Assembly: GCA_025450555.1 (NCBI GenBank)
Contig: JANWHF010000003.1
Span: forward strand, 1-5,154
Source of the DNA: Tepidisphaeraceae bacterium
GTDB taxonomy: Bacteria > Planctomycetota > Phycisphaerae > Tepidisphaerales > Tepidisphaeraceae
Length of the DNA: 5,154 nucleotides
Direction: 5' to 3'
In this document: positions 1 through 5,154 of the stretch, piece by piece
Position numbering within the stretch: the first letter of the stretch is position 1
Layout of the letters: each line of letters opens with the position of its first letter
Notes under the pieces: model-generated
What the model was told of the DNA's origin: nothing
What the model saw: the letters and a program-made list of their open reading frames with translations, nothing else
The model's database searches: none
Made by a program: the position numbers and the translations under genes

Positions 1-60
1 CCGCGCACGAATTAAGCGTTTTGACGCTTTTGGGTGCTAATCCGCTTACTTCGTGCGCGG
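1..60. repeat. Long imperfect inverted repeat (possible terminator or element end)
   Basis: Bases 1-18 (CCGCGCACGAATTAAGCG) pair with 43-60 (CGCTTACTTCGTGCGCGG): 17 of 18 positions are complementary, with one mismatch (12 against 49), around a 24-base loop. A second, competing hairpin lies inside: AAGCGT at 14-19 with ACGCTT at 24-29 around a 4-base loop. It uses part of the left arm, so the two folds exclude each other. No T-run follows on the plus strand (CTCCCTTTAA comes next), and the minus-strand continuation lies outside the window. A terminator for the minus-strand lipoprotein unit is therefore possible but not shown. It could also be a bidirectional terminator, an extragenic palindrome or the end of a mobile element. 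Confidence 0.7.
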
Positions 61-87
61 CTCCCTTTAAATCATTCACGATCCGTG

Positions 88-140
88 CGCGTTAGAGATC
101 ACGAATTCGCTGCGGACTGTTGCGATGGCACTCTAACGCG
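88..140. repeat. 10-bp perfect inverted repeat overlapping a stop codon
   Basis: CGCGTTAGAG at 88-97 and CTCTAACGCG at 131-140 are exact reverse complements separated by 33 bases. The right arm contains the TAG stop of the minus-strand lipoprotein gene, so in the mRNA the stem would begin inside its last codons. The loop holds the palindrome CGAATTCG (102-109). No T-run follows the stem on the minus strand, so a classical intrinsic terminator is not supported. A 3'-end stabilising stem is one possibility, and chance cannot be excluded. Confidence 0.5.
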
Positions 141-1065
141 ACCGCGATTTTCCCACTTCGATCACGTGTGAAACGTCCGCGTTGTCAGGCGACGGCATCG
201 CAAAGCTTCGATCCATCGGAAGCGCGCCGTGCCGAAGCACGCTGTCGTCGCTCAAAGTCAGCTCCATTGTCGAACCGGTTTCGGGGAAGGCGAGCTTATA
301 ATCGCCCGCAATCCAGGGCCATTTTTCCTTGAGCTGGCCTGCAACTTCTATCTGCTTGAAAAGCCCAAGATCAGCCCGCAAGGCAATGCGCCCGTTCTGG
401 TCGTACAGCAGAACCAGTTTCGGATGCAGGGTGTTCATGTCGTACCAGACCTCGCGAAGCGCGATCCATCGATCGGGAAGCGGCGCGACCCACAGAATTA
501 CATATGCGCGCTGCTGGCTGTCGAATCGCATGACCGGCGCCGGCTGCTGGCGGAAGTTCGTGTCGATCGGGCTCATCGCCAAAACGCTTAACACCAGATC
601 CGGGCGAATCGGAATGCCCAGGTGATCGGGATCAACATTTTCCAGCGCGCGATAAGTCCCCCACCACATCGTATCCAGCTCGGGAATTACGCGCAGCCAG
701 AATTGGTTGTTATTGCTACCGATGTCAAAGATGATTCCTGCCGGATCCTTTCGGCCAATGAGCCGAAGATCCAAGGACTGGCGATAAAGCAGCGTTCCTT
801 CACCGTTGACGAAGTGAGCCTGTTTCTTCTCGTCGATAATGTTGGCCTTGTAATAAAGGCTCGACCAGAGACTGGGGATTTTTTCGTTATTGGCATTGAT
901 CTGCGCGACGACCCGGGCCATCGATTCAGTCGGCCCGGCATACGGATTCTGCTGGGGCGGAGTAACAGAATGGCAGCAGCCGGCAAGAGCGACCAGGCCC
1001 ATTGCCGAGAGAAGAAGCTTCAATAAGCGCGCGTTGCGCCCGCCGGAATCATCAGAGTTCTTCAT
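133..1065 (-). CDS. Lipoprotein of unknown function, possible LolA/LolB-like fold
   Basis: A 310-aa protein starting at ATG (1063-1065). The N-terminus is a lipoprotein signal peptide: basic residues R10, R13 and K16, a hydrophobic stretch at about 14-28, and the lipobox LAGC with lipidation Cys at C30, followed directly by C31. A Pro-rich spacer (36-45) precedes the mature domain. The mature part opens with a helix (SMARVVAQINANNEKIPSLW, 48-67) and continues with alternating strand-like segments. That pattern resembles LolA/LolB-like or DUF4292-type lipoproteins, but no decisive signature is present and the fold is an inference. The last stretch (about 285-310) is polar and probably disordered. 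It is the last gene of a minus-strand set and overlaps the upstream gene by 14 bases. No clear Shine-Dalgarno precedes the ATG, which suggests translational coupling. Expected location is a membrane-anchored site facing the periplasm. Confidence 0.85.
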   Translation of the reverse strand: MKNSDDSGGRNARLLKLLLSAMGLVALAGCCHSVTPPQQNPYAGPTESMARVVAQINANNEKIPSLWSSLYYKANIIDEKKQAHFVNGEGTLLYRQSLDLRLIGRKDPAGIIFDIGSNNNQFWLRVIPELDTMWWGTYRALENVDPDHLGIPIRPDLVLSVLAMSPIDTNFRQQPAPVMRFDSQQRAYVILWVAPLPDRWIALREVWYDMNTLHPKLVLLYDQNGRIALRADLGLFKQIEVAGQLKEKWPWIAGDYKLAFPETGSTMELTLSDDSVLRHGALPMDRSFAMPSPDNADVSHVIEVGKSRSR

Positions 1066-1576
1066 GCAGAATCTGGCTCAGTTGCTGGCTGACATCCGCC
1101 ACCTGCTGTTCGGTGAGCTTCGGGTCGGCCAGTGTCAGGAGTTCTTCCTTGCCTTTCATGCGCACGATCCACACGTCCTGGTCATTTTCTTTCTTTGCTG
1201 ATTCATAAACCACCAGGCGCTTGCGCATCAGGATCAGGCCAAGGACAAAGCGGAAGTGAATCTTTACGGGCTCAGTCGTGTCATTGAGCCGTTCGAAAAG
1301 CGTGCAGAGCACCTCATCATCGACAAACAGTTTTTTCTTTTCCTCGGCCTGGGGCATGACCATCTGCCAGAAGGCCAGCAGATTCTGCTTGTCGAAGTTG
1401 GGCCAGCATTCGCTCGAGATGTCCAGCCGCTCGATTCCCGATTCTGTTTCGCGAATGGCGGCGAAGCATTTTTCACCCGGCGCGATGACCTGCCCACAGA
1501 CGGAACATTTGCCCATCGGTCGCGGGACATCGATTGCGCCAGGCTTAGTGGATTTGGCGGGAGCGGCCGTGCTCAT
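1052..1576 (-). CDS. Small Cys-rich protein, putative metal-binding knuckle, function unknown
   Basis: A 174-aa protein without signal peptide or membrane segment, so probably cytoplasmic. I chose the ATG at 1574-1576 because GGAGG lies 7 bases upstream of it; a TTG 21 bases further upstream would add seven residues but has no better site. The first 20 residues are low-complexity (Ala, Ser, Thr, Lys, Pro). Then come CSVC (C24, C27), C37 and C57, a CxxC-x9-C-x19-C spacing that could hold zinc, although the last two are not a standard pair. The remainder is helical: an LLAFWQMVMP segment (66-75), an acidic/basic stretch (78-88), VKIHFRFVLGLILMRKRLVVYE (104-125), a strand-like DVWIVRMKGKEE, and a C-terminal amphipathic helix (155-172). 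It resembles conserved hypothetical proteins of planctomycetes, from memory only. It lies 35 bases after the STAS gene and overlaps the lipoprotein gene, so one transcript is likely. Confidence 0.85.
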   Translation of the reverse strand: MSTAAPAKSTKPGAIDVPRPMGKCSVCGQVIAPGEKCFAAIRETESGIERLDISSECWPNFDKQNLLAFWQMVMPQAEEKKKLFVDDEVLCTLFERLNDTTEPVKIHFRFVLGLILMRKRLVVYESAKKENDQDVWIVRMKGKEELLTLADPKLTEQQVADVSQQLSQILHEEL

Positions 1577-1580
1577 ATTC

Positions 1581-1588
1581 CTTCCTCC
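1581..1588 (-). promoter_or_regulatory. Strong ribosome binding site of the Cys-rich protein gene
   Basis: On the minus strand GGAGGAAG ends 4 bases before the ATG at 1576, with the GGAGG core 7 bases upstream. This is close to a perfect anti-Shine-Dalgarno match and decides the start against the upstream TTG at 1597. The neighbouring STAS and lipoprotein genes have weak or no such sites, so this gene may be the most strongly translated of the three. Confidence 0.8.
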
Positions 1589-1611
1589 ATGAAGCAAAGA
1601 CTATCCGTCGC

Positions 1612-1899
1612 TCAATGGAGAGGCAACACCGCATCGAGCCGGTTGATCTGATACAGGCTCGCGGCTTTGCCGCGGAGATTGGAAAGATGAAGATCGCGTC
1701 CCTGGGCGCGAAGCCGCCGGCGGAGCAGCACGAGGCGGGCGAAGGCCGCCGTGGTGATTTCGCGGGCATTGCGCATGTCAATGACGACAGTGCGAGTTCC
1801 CGTGTCGTTGAGCACTTGCCGGGAGATCCAGCAGGCTTCCTCGTGGGACAATCGTTCCTGTTTGGGAATGACCGACGATTGGAAAAGTGCAACTGACAC
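1612..1899 (-). CDS. STAS-domain protein (SpoIIAA-like anti-sigma antagonist family)
   Basis: A 95-aa single-domain protein with a GTG start (1897-1899). No ATG, GTG or TTG occurs in frame between it and an upstream stop at 1951-1953, and only a weak purine-rich site precedes it. The STAS pattern is a hydrophobic strand VVIDM (38-42), the loop NAREITTAAF (44-53), a helix ARLVLLRRRLRAQG (54-67), a strand DLHLSNL (69-75) and a final helix KAASLYQINRLDAVLPL (78-94). STAS proteins of this size usually bind an anti-sigma or switch kinase and are controlled by phosphorylation of a Ser/Thr in a DSSG-like loop. Here T50 falls at that site, but the Asp before it is replaced by T49 and the Gly by A52. 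No kinase, phosphatase or sigma factor is in the window. It is probably the first gene of the minus-strand unit. The family call is fairly sure; the role is not. Confidence 0.8.
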   Translation of the reverse strand: MSVALFQSSVIPKQERLSHEEACWISRQVLNDTGTRTVVIDMRNAREITTAAFARLVLLRRRLRAQGRDLHLSNLRGKAASLYQINRLDAVLPLH

Positions 1900-1929
1900 G
1901 ACGTCACATCCGTGGCAGGGCGTGTTGAC

Positions 1930-1953
1930 TGATGCGTCTGGAGCAACGCATCA
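1930..1953. promoter_or_regulatory. 8-bp inverted repeat upstream of the STAS gene, possible operator or leader hairpin
   Basis: TGATGCGT (1930-1937) and ACGCATCA (1946-1953) are perfect reverse complements around the 8-base spacer CTGGAGCA. It lies about 30 bases upstream of the STAS GTG, where either a dimeric regulator or a 5'-leader hairpin could act. The half-site GATGCG recurs on the minus strand at 2061-2066. Operator function is inferred from position and symmetry only. Confidence 0.45.
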
Positions 1954-2047
1954 TCCATTAGCCCCAAAGCAATCCCTGGAACCCATCAACCGCGCCCATC
2001 CGTGAGCCGCAACCGGAATCTTCCTGCCTCCGGCTGCCGGGAATGGG

Positions 2048-2071
2048 TCCCGCATACTCCCGCATCATACT
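2048..2071. repeat. Short tandem direct repeat in the divergent promoter region
   Basis: TCCCGCATACT (2048-2058) is followed at once by TCCCGCATCATACT (2058-2071). The two TCCCGCAT units start 10 bases apart, about one helical turn, a spacing often used by regulators that bind the same face of DNA. The repeat is short and could be a chance duplication. Confidence 0.35.
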
Positions 2072-2093
2072 GACAAATTAACTTTAGCACGAG

Positions 2094-2122
2094 TTCAAGG
2101 CGCCGCCATTGTGAAGTAATTT
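2094..2122 (+). promoter_or_regulatory. Weak candidate promoter for the fusion enzyme gene
   Basis: TTCAAG (2094-2099) and TAATTT (2117-2122) are separated by 17 bases and lie about 70 bases upstream of the ATG. The -35 matches the sigma-70 consensus at only three of six positions, so this is the best available candidate rather than a clear promoter. Planctomycete promoters are often far from the E. coli consensus. Confidence 0.25.
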
Positions 2123-2179
2123 TATGGACCGATGGACGCGCCGCGTTCGTTGGTTTATGACGTTTGTAGGGGAACAAAC

Positions 2180-2184
2180 GAGGA
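2180..2184 (+). promoter_or_regulatory. Ribosome binding site of the fusion enzyme gene
   Basis: GAGGA ends 9 bases before the ATG at 2194. Together with the signal peptide that begins directly at this Met, it supports the chosen start. Confidence 0.7.
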
Positions 2185-2193
2185 CAGACAAAG

Positions 2194-4623
2194 ATGCTCA
2201 TTTCTCAGCGCATCCGGAGACAGCTAGTCGGCGCTTTTTTTGCGGTTGTTGTATTTGCTGCAATTCTGACGGGGATGGGCCAGACGTTTGCCGGACCGTC
2301 GGTCGACGCGGCTCGCGAGCGATTTGATGCTGCGAAGATGGCCGAGGCGGACCATCTGATCGAGCAGGCCATTGCGCAGGACAACTGCCCTGGAGCTGTG
2401 CTTTGTGTCGGGCGAGGCGACCGCATTCTTTATCTGAAGGCCTATGGAAATCGCGCGGTTGAACCCAAACCGTTGCCGATGGAAACCGACACGATTTTCG
2501 ATCTGGCCTCGCTTTCAAAATCGGTTGCCACTGCCCCGAGCATCATGATCCTGGTCGAGAGGGGAAAGATTCGGCTGGATGATCCGGTTGCGAAATACAT
2601 TCCCGAATGTGCCCAGAACGGCAAAGAAGCGATCACCGTCAGCGATCTGCTCCTGCACATCAGCGGGCTGATGCCGGACAATGACGTCAGCGATTACGCC
2701 AACGGTCCGAAGGCCGCGTGGAAAAAAATCTTTGCGCTCAAGCTTTCATGGAAGCCGGAAACGCATTTTGCATATAGCGATTTGAATTACATCACGCTCG
2801 GGGAGTTGGTTCATCGCGTCGATGGGCGGACGCTGGATCAATTTGCGCACGATGAAATCTTCAAGCCATTGGGGCTGAACGACACCAGCTATAACCCGGA
2901 TGCCAAACATCGCGAGCGTTGTGCGCCGACGCAGCAGCGCGACAACCACTGGATGATTGGTGAGGTTCACGATCCGCGCGCCTATGCGCTGGGCGGCGTG
3001 GCGGGTCATGCGGGCGTTTTCAGCACGGCGGCTGATTTATCACGCTTCTGCCGAATGATCTTGCACGGCGGCGAACTGGATGGCGTGCGCATCATGAAAG
3101 AAGCGACGATTCGCGAATGGATCAAGCCTCGGCCGGTTCCCGCGCCGGCGCTGGACCAGCAGGCCAGTCGCGTCGAAGGTCCGGCCCATCGAACCTACGG
3201 GTTTGATGTCGATACGCTTTACGCGGGCATTCGCGGCGAGCGATTTGATCGGCTCACCACTTTCGGCCACACCGGCTTTACCGGAACGGCCTTCTGGATC
3301 GATCCGCCAGACGATTGCTATTTCATTCTGCTGACCAACAGCGTTCATCCGAATGGCAAGGGCAATGTGCTGCGCCTACGCCATCAGGTGGCAACGATCC
3401 TGGGCGAAGCACTGCTTGGCCCGGCCCCCGCCGCCCTTCCCACAACTCGACCGGCGACGCAGCCCTCCACTGCAGAGGCGATCGCGCCATCACAAACGGT
3501 TCTTTGCGGCATCGACGTTCTTGAGAAGAGCGGATTTGCCGCCTTGGCAGGGCATAAGGTCGGATTGATCACCAACCACTCCGGCCGCGATGCCCAGGGG
3601 CGACGCACCGTCGATCTGCTGGCCCATGCGCCGGGCGTGCAACTGGTTCGGCTCTTTTCGCCCGAGCATGGCATCGACGGCATCCTCGACCAGCGCGTCA
3701 GCGACAGCACCGATGCCGCGACCGGCTTACAAATTATTAGCCTCTATGGCCCCAACAAAGCGCCGACTGCCGAGATGCTGCACGGAATCGACACGCTCGT
3801 CTATGACATTCAGGACGTCGGGGCGCGCTTCTACACCTACATCACCACGCTCGGACTTTGCATGCGATCGGCCGAGCAGAACCACGTCCGGTTTGTCGTG
3901 CTGGATCGGCCTAATCCCAATACGGGTCTGGTCGTCGCAGGCCCAATCGCGGACGAAAGACACCTGGGCTTTACCTCATTTGGCCCCCTGCCGCTGGTAC
4001 ATGGCATGACGGTTGGCGAACTGGCGCGCTTTTATCAGGGAGAGTTCGGCGTCCACTGCGATCTGGAAATCGTGCCGATGGAAAACTGGCATCGGCGGAT
4101 GTGGTTTGACCAGACCGGCGTGGAATGGATTAATCCGTCGCCCAATCTGCGAAATCTCAATTCGTCATTGCTCTATCCGTCCATTTGTCTTTTGGAAGCG
4201 ACGAATGTTTCAGTGGGTCGCGGGACGGATCAGCCCTTTGAGATGTTTGGGGCGCCATGGATCGACGCTCATAAGCTGGCCGAGGTCCTTAATGATTCGA
4301 ATCTGCCGGGCGTGCGGTTTGTGCCACTGGAATTTGAGCCGGATACAAGCAAATTCAAGGGGCAGAAGTGTCGTGGCGCGTTCGCCATCATCACTGATCG
4401 CAATGCATTTGAACCCGCGCTCACCGGCGCGACGATCGTCTGGCAATTGCACCGGCTTTTTCCGAAGAATTTTGATTTCTCCGCGGTCGGACACCTTCTT
4501 CAAAATGACCAGGCGTTGGCGGCAATCGATCACGCCGCAAGTCCAGCCGATGCGGTGAAGGAGTGGAACGAGAAGCTGCCGGCCTTCGAAGCTTCCCGAG
4601 CAAAATACCTCATCTATCCCTGA
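2194..4623 (+). CDS. Exported bifunctional protein: S12/beta-lactamase-fold hydrolase fused to NamZ-type exo-beta-N-acetylmuramidase (DUF1343, GH171)
   Basis: An 809-aa protein. A Sec signal peptide covers residues 1-33: basic RIRR, a hydrophobic stretch at 11-29 and a likely cleavage after TFA33. Residues about 45-407 are a serine hydrolase of the beta-lactamase/S12 class, with S106-L-S-K109 (nucleophile Ser and Lys), the LLLHISGL block (152-159), Y194-S-D in the YxN position and H359-T-G in the KTG position, so the active site looks intact. Residues 409-435 are a Pro/Thr/Ala linker. Residues about 437-809 form a full-length DUF1343 domain with FSPEHG (488-493), YDIQDVGARFYTYIT (537-551), LDRPNPN (570-576) and the YPSICLLEATN-to-GAPW block (661-689). 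In Bacillus subtilis AmiE (S12-like) removes peptide from MurNAc and NamZ splits terminal MurNAc from glycan. Here both folds sit in one exported chain, which suggests stepwise breakdown of peptidoglycan fragments outside the cytoplasm. The fold assignments are strong. The substrate of the first domain is inferred, and it could instead be an esterase or D-aminopeptidase. Confidence 0.93.
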   Translation: MLISQRIRRQLVGAFFAVVVFAAILTGMGQTFAGPSVDAARERFDAAKMAEADHLIEQAIAQDNCPGAVLCVGRGDRILYLKAYGNRAVEPKPLPMETDTIFDLASLSKSVATAPSIMILVERGKIRLDDPVAKYIPECAQNGKEAITVSDLLLHISGLMPDNDVSDYANGPKAAWKKIFALKLSWKPETHFAYSDLNYITLGELVHRVDGRTLDQFAHDEIFKPLGLNDTSYNPDAKHRERCAPTQQRDNHWMIGEVHDPRAYALGGVAGHAGVFSTAADLSRFCRMILHGGELDGVRIMKEATIREWIKPRPVPAPALDQQASRVEGPAHRTYGFDVDTLYAGIRGERFDRLTTFGHTGFTGTAFWIDPPDDCYFILLTNSVHPNGKGNVLRLRHQVATILGEALLGPAPAALPTTRPATQPSTAEAIAPSQTVLCGIDVLEKSGFAALAGHKVGLITNHSGRDAQGRRTVDLLAHAPGVQLVRLFSPEHGIDGILDQRVSDSTDAATGLQIISLYGPNKAPTAEMLHGIDTLVYDIQDVGARFYTYITTLGLCMRSAEQNHVRFVVLDRPNPNTGLVVAGPIADERHLGFTSFGPLPLVHGMTVGELARFYQGEFGVHCDLEIVPMENWHRRMWFDQTGVEWINPSPNLRNLNSSLLYPSICLLEATNVSVGRGTDQPFEMFGAPWIDAHKLAEVLNDSNLPGVRFVPLEFEPDTSKFKGQKCRGAFAIITDRNAFEPALTGATIVWQLHRLFPKNFDFSAVGHLLQNDQALAAIDHAASPADAVKEWNEKLPAFEASRAKYLIYP

Positions 4624-4638
4624 TGGAATCACTCGCAA

Positions 4639-5154
4639 TCACGCCACAGTTGTAGCGGCGTTGAGCGCTTGCGCTTGATATAAAAGTGCCCGTTTCTGCG
4701 ACGAAAATGCATCATCGAGCGTATAAGCGATTTCAGTGGTGAGTGGGAGCAGGTTCAGTGAAGACCGCAGGGCCAGGATCTGGCTTGGGTCCGGAATGCC
4801 CACGAGGATGTCCAGCCACGGCTGGTCGGTCGGCGCCAGGAACATCATTGATGGTGCGCGGCCCAGTGATGCCTCCAGCGCACCGGCCCAGGAGGCAATT
4901 GCTTCTGATGGCGTTGCTCCGCAGGAAGGAACGCGAACCTGCTCCGCATGCGTTGGCTGGTCGGCGCCAAAATCACTGTCGCGCAAAACGTGCAATATGC
5001 GGAGTAGCCCGGTCTCCGTCACTTGCTGGCAAGTCGCAATTTTCGCAAGTGCCTGTGAGCTGGAATTTGGCGAGCCGTCGGGCGAGGCATGAGCCGCCAG
5101 CGCGGCCAGGTCCTGCCGACCCTGCTCGACGACGGCAATCGCGGCATCGCGATC
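4639..5154 (-). CDS. C-terminal part of an unrecognised protein, truncated by the window edge
   Basis: The frame is open from the right edge to a TGA at 4639-4641, giving the last 171 residues of a longer protein. A GTG at 5020-5022 could serve as a start, but the frame continues upstream without a stop through an Ala-rich helical segment (AAIAVVEQGRQDLAALAAHA), so the true start is probably outside. Codon use looks coding. I recognise no family. Visible pieces are a helix TGLLRILHVLRDSD, two Cys 50 residues or less apart, a MMFLAPTDQPWLDILVGIPD segment with strand-like runs, and a helical tail SSQKRALLYQAQALNAATTVA. It is convergent with the fusion enzyme gene, only 15 bases between the two stops, with no terminator hairpin visible between them. 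Confidence 0.65.
   Translation of the reverse strand, partial: DRDAAIAVVEQGRQDLAALAAHASPDGSPNSSSQALAKIATCQQVTETGLLRILHVLRDSDFGADQPTHAEQVRVPSCGATPSEAIASWAGALEASLGRAPSMMFLAPTDQPWLDILVGIPDPSQILALRSSLNLLPLTTEIAYTLDDAFSSQKRALLYQAQALNAATTVA

Larger units (their letters stand above)
1900..2193. other. Divergent intergenic region between the STAS unit and the fusion enzyme gene
   Basis: This 294-base stretch separates two gene starts that point away from each other, so it should hold both promoters. It contains an 8-bp inverted repeat (1930-1953), a GC-rich CCGG-CTG-CCGG mini-hairpin (2030-2040), a tandem TCCCGCAT repeat (2048-2071) and an AT-rich block (2071-2087). A minus-strand open frame crosses it (1986-2201), but its composition and codon pattern do not look coding. 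I find no convincing -35/-10 pair for the minus strand. Confidence 0.7.

Noticed and set aside
88..140. Integron attC site suggested by GTTAGAG and CTCTAAC core-like motifs
   Set aside because: An attC has the TAAC core on the left and the GTTA core on the right. Here the order is reversed, the space between them is only 33 bases and no matching outer cores are found.
229..1026. Plus-strand open frames opposite the lipoprotein gene
   Set aside because: The minus strand gives one continuous frame with a clear lipobox. The plus-strand frames are short, overlap each other and show no domain.
1577..1597. Upstream TTG start for the Cys-rich protein
   Set aside because: The added seven residues would span the strong Shine-Dalgarno itself, which is ideally spaced for the ATG at 1576.
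1545..1967. Minus-strand 140-codon open frame overlapping the STAS gene
   Set aside because: It is a shifted-frame shadow: rich in Arg, Ser, Cys and Pro, no domain, while the STAS pattern is clear in the other frame.
2030..2040. CCGG-CTG-CCGG hairpin as an intrinsic terminator
   Set aside because: The stem is only 4 bp, no T-run follows on either strand, and no gene ends nearby.
1986..2201. Minus-strand 71-codon open frame across the intergenic region
   Set aside because: It overlaps the start and ribosome binding site of the fusion enzyme gene, has no recognisable domain or ribosome binding site, and its composition looks random.
4736..5092. Plus-strand 118-codon open frame opposite the right-edge gene
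   Set aside because: Its composition (many Arg, Ser, Cys) is typical of an antisense shadow, and the minus-strand frame is longer, open to the edge and has normal codon use.

Overview
The window is a piece of bacterial chromosome of moderately high GC, probably from a planctomycete and possibly of the Phycisphaerae type. That placement is inference. It rests on the Thr/Pro/Ala linker of the large enzyme (TTRPATQPS style), the lipoprotein and small Cys-rich protein that resemble planctomycete hypothetical proteins, and the secreted muropeptide enzyme. No rRNA, tRNA, CRISPR array, transposase or phage gene is visible.

Layout. Bases 1-132 are non-coding and hold two strong inverted repeats, just downstream of a minus-strand gene set. 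Bases 133-1899 hold three tightly packed minus-strand genes, read from right to left: a 95-aa STAS-domain protein (GTG start), a 174-aa protein with four spaced cysteines suggesting a metal-binding knuckle (very strong Shine-Dalgarno), and a 310-aa lipoprotein with a clear lipobox. The last two overlap by 14 bases. Bases 1900-2193 are a divergent intergenic region with an 8-bp inverted repeat, a short direct repeat and an AT-rich stretch that could carry promoters. Bases 2194-4623 encode an 809-aa exported plus-strand protein that joins a serine hydrolase of the beta-lactamase/S12 class to a complete DUF1343 (NamZ-type exo-beta-N-acetylmuramidase, GH171) domain. A convergent minus-strand frame begins 15 bases after its stop and runs off the right edge.

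How the genes may work together. The 809-aa protein is the best understood item. In Bacillus subtilis the separate proteins AmiE (S12-like N-acetylmuramyl-L-alanine amidase) and NamZ (exo-muramidase) act in turn on peptidoglycan fragments in one recycling pathway. A single exported polypeptide with both folds could strip peptide and release MurNAc in one place. The minus-strand trio looks like one transcription unit and links a STAS regulator-like protein, a possible metal-binding protein and a lipoprotein. Its function is unknown, and it is the part most likely to be undescribed.
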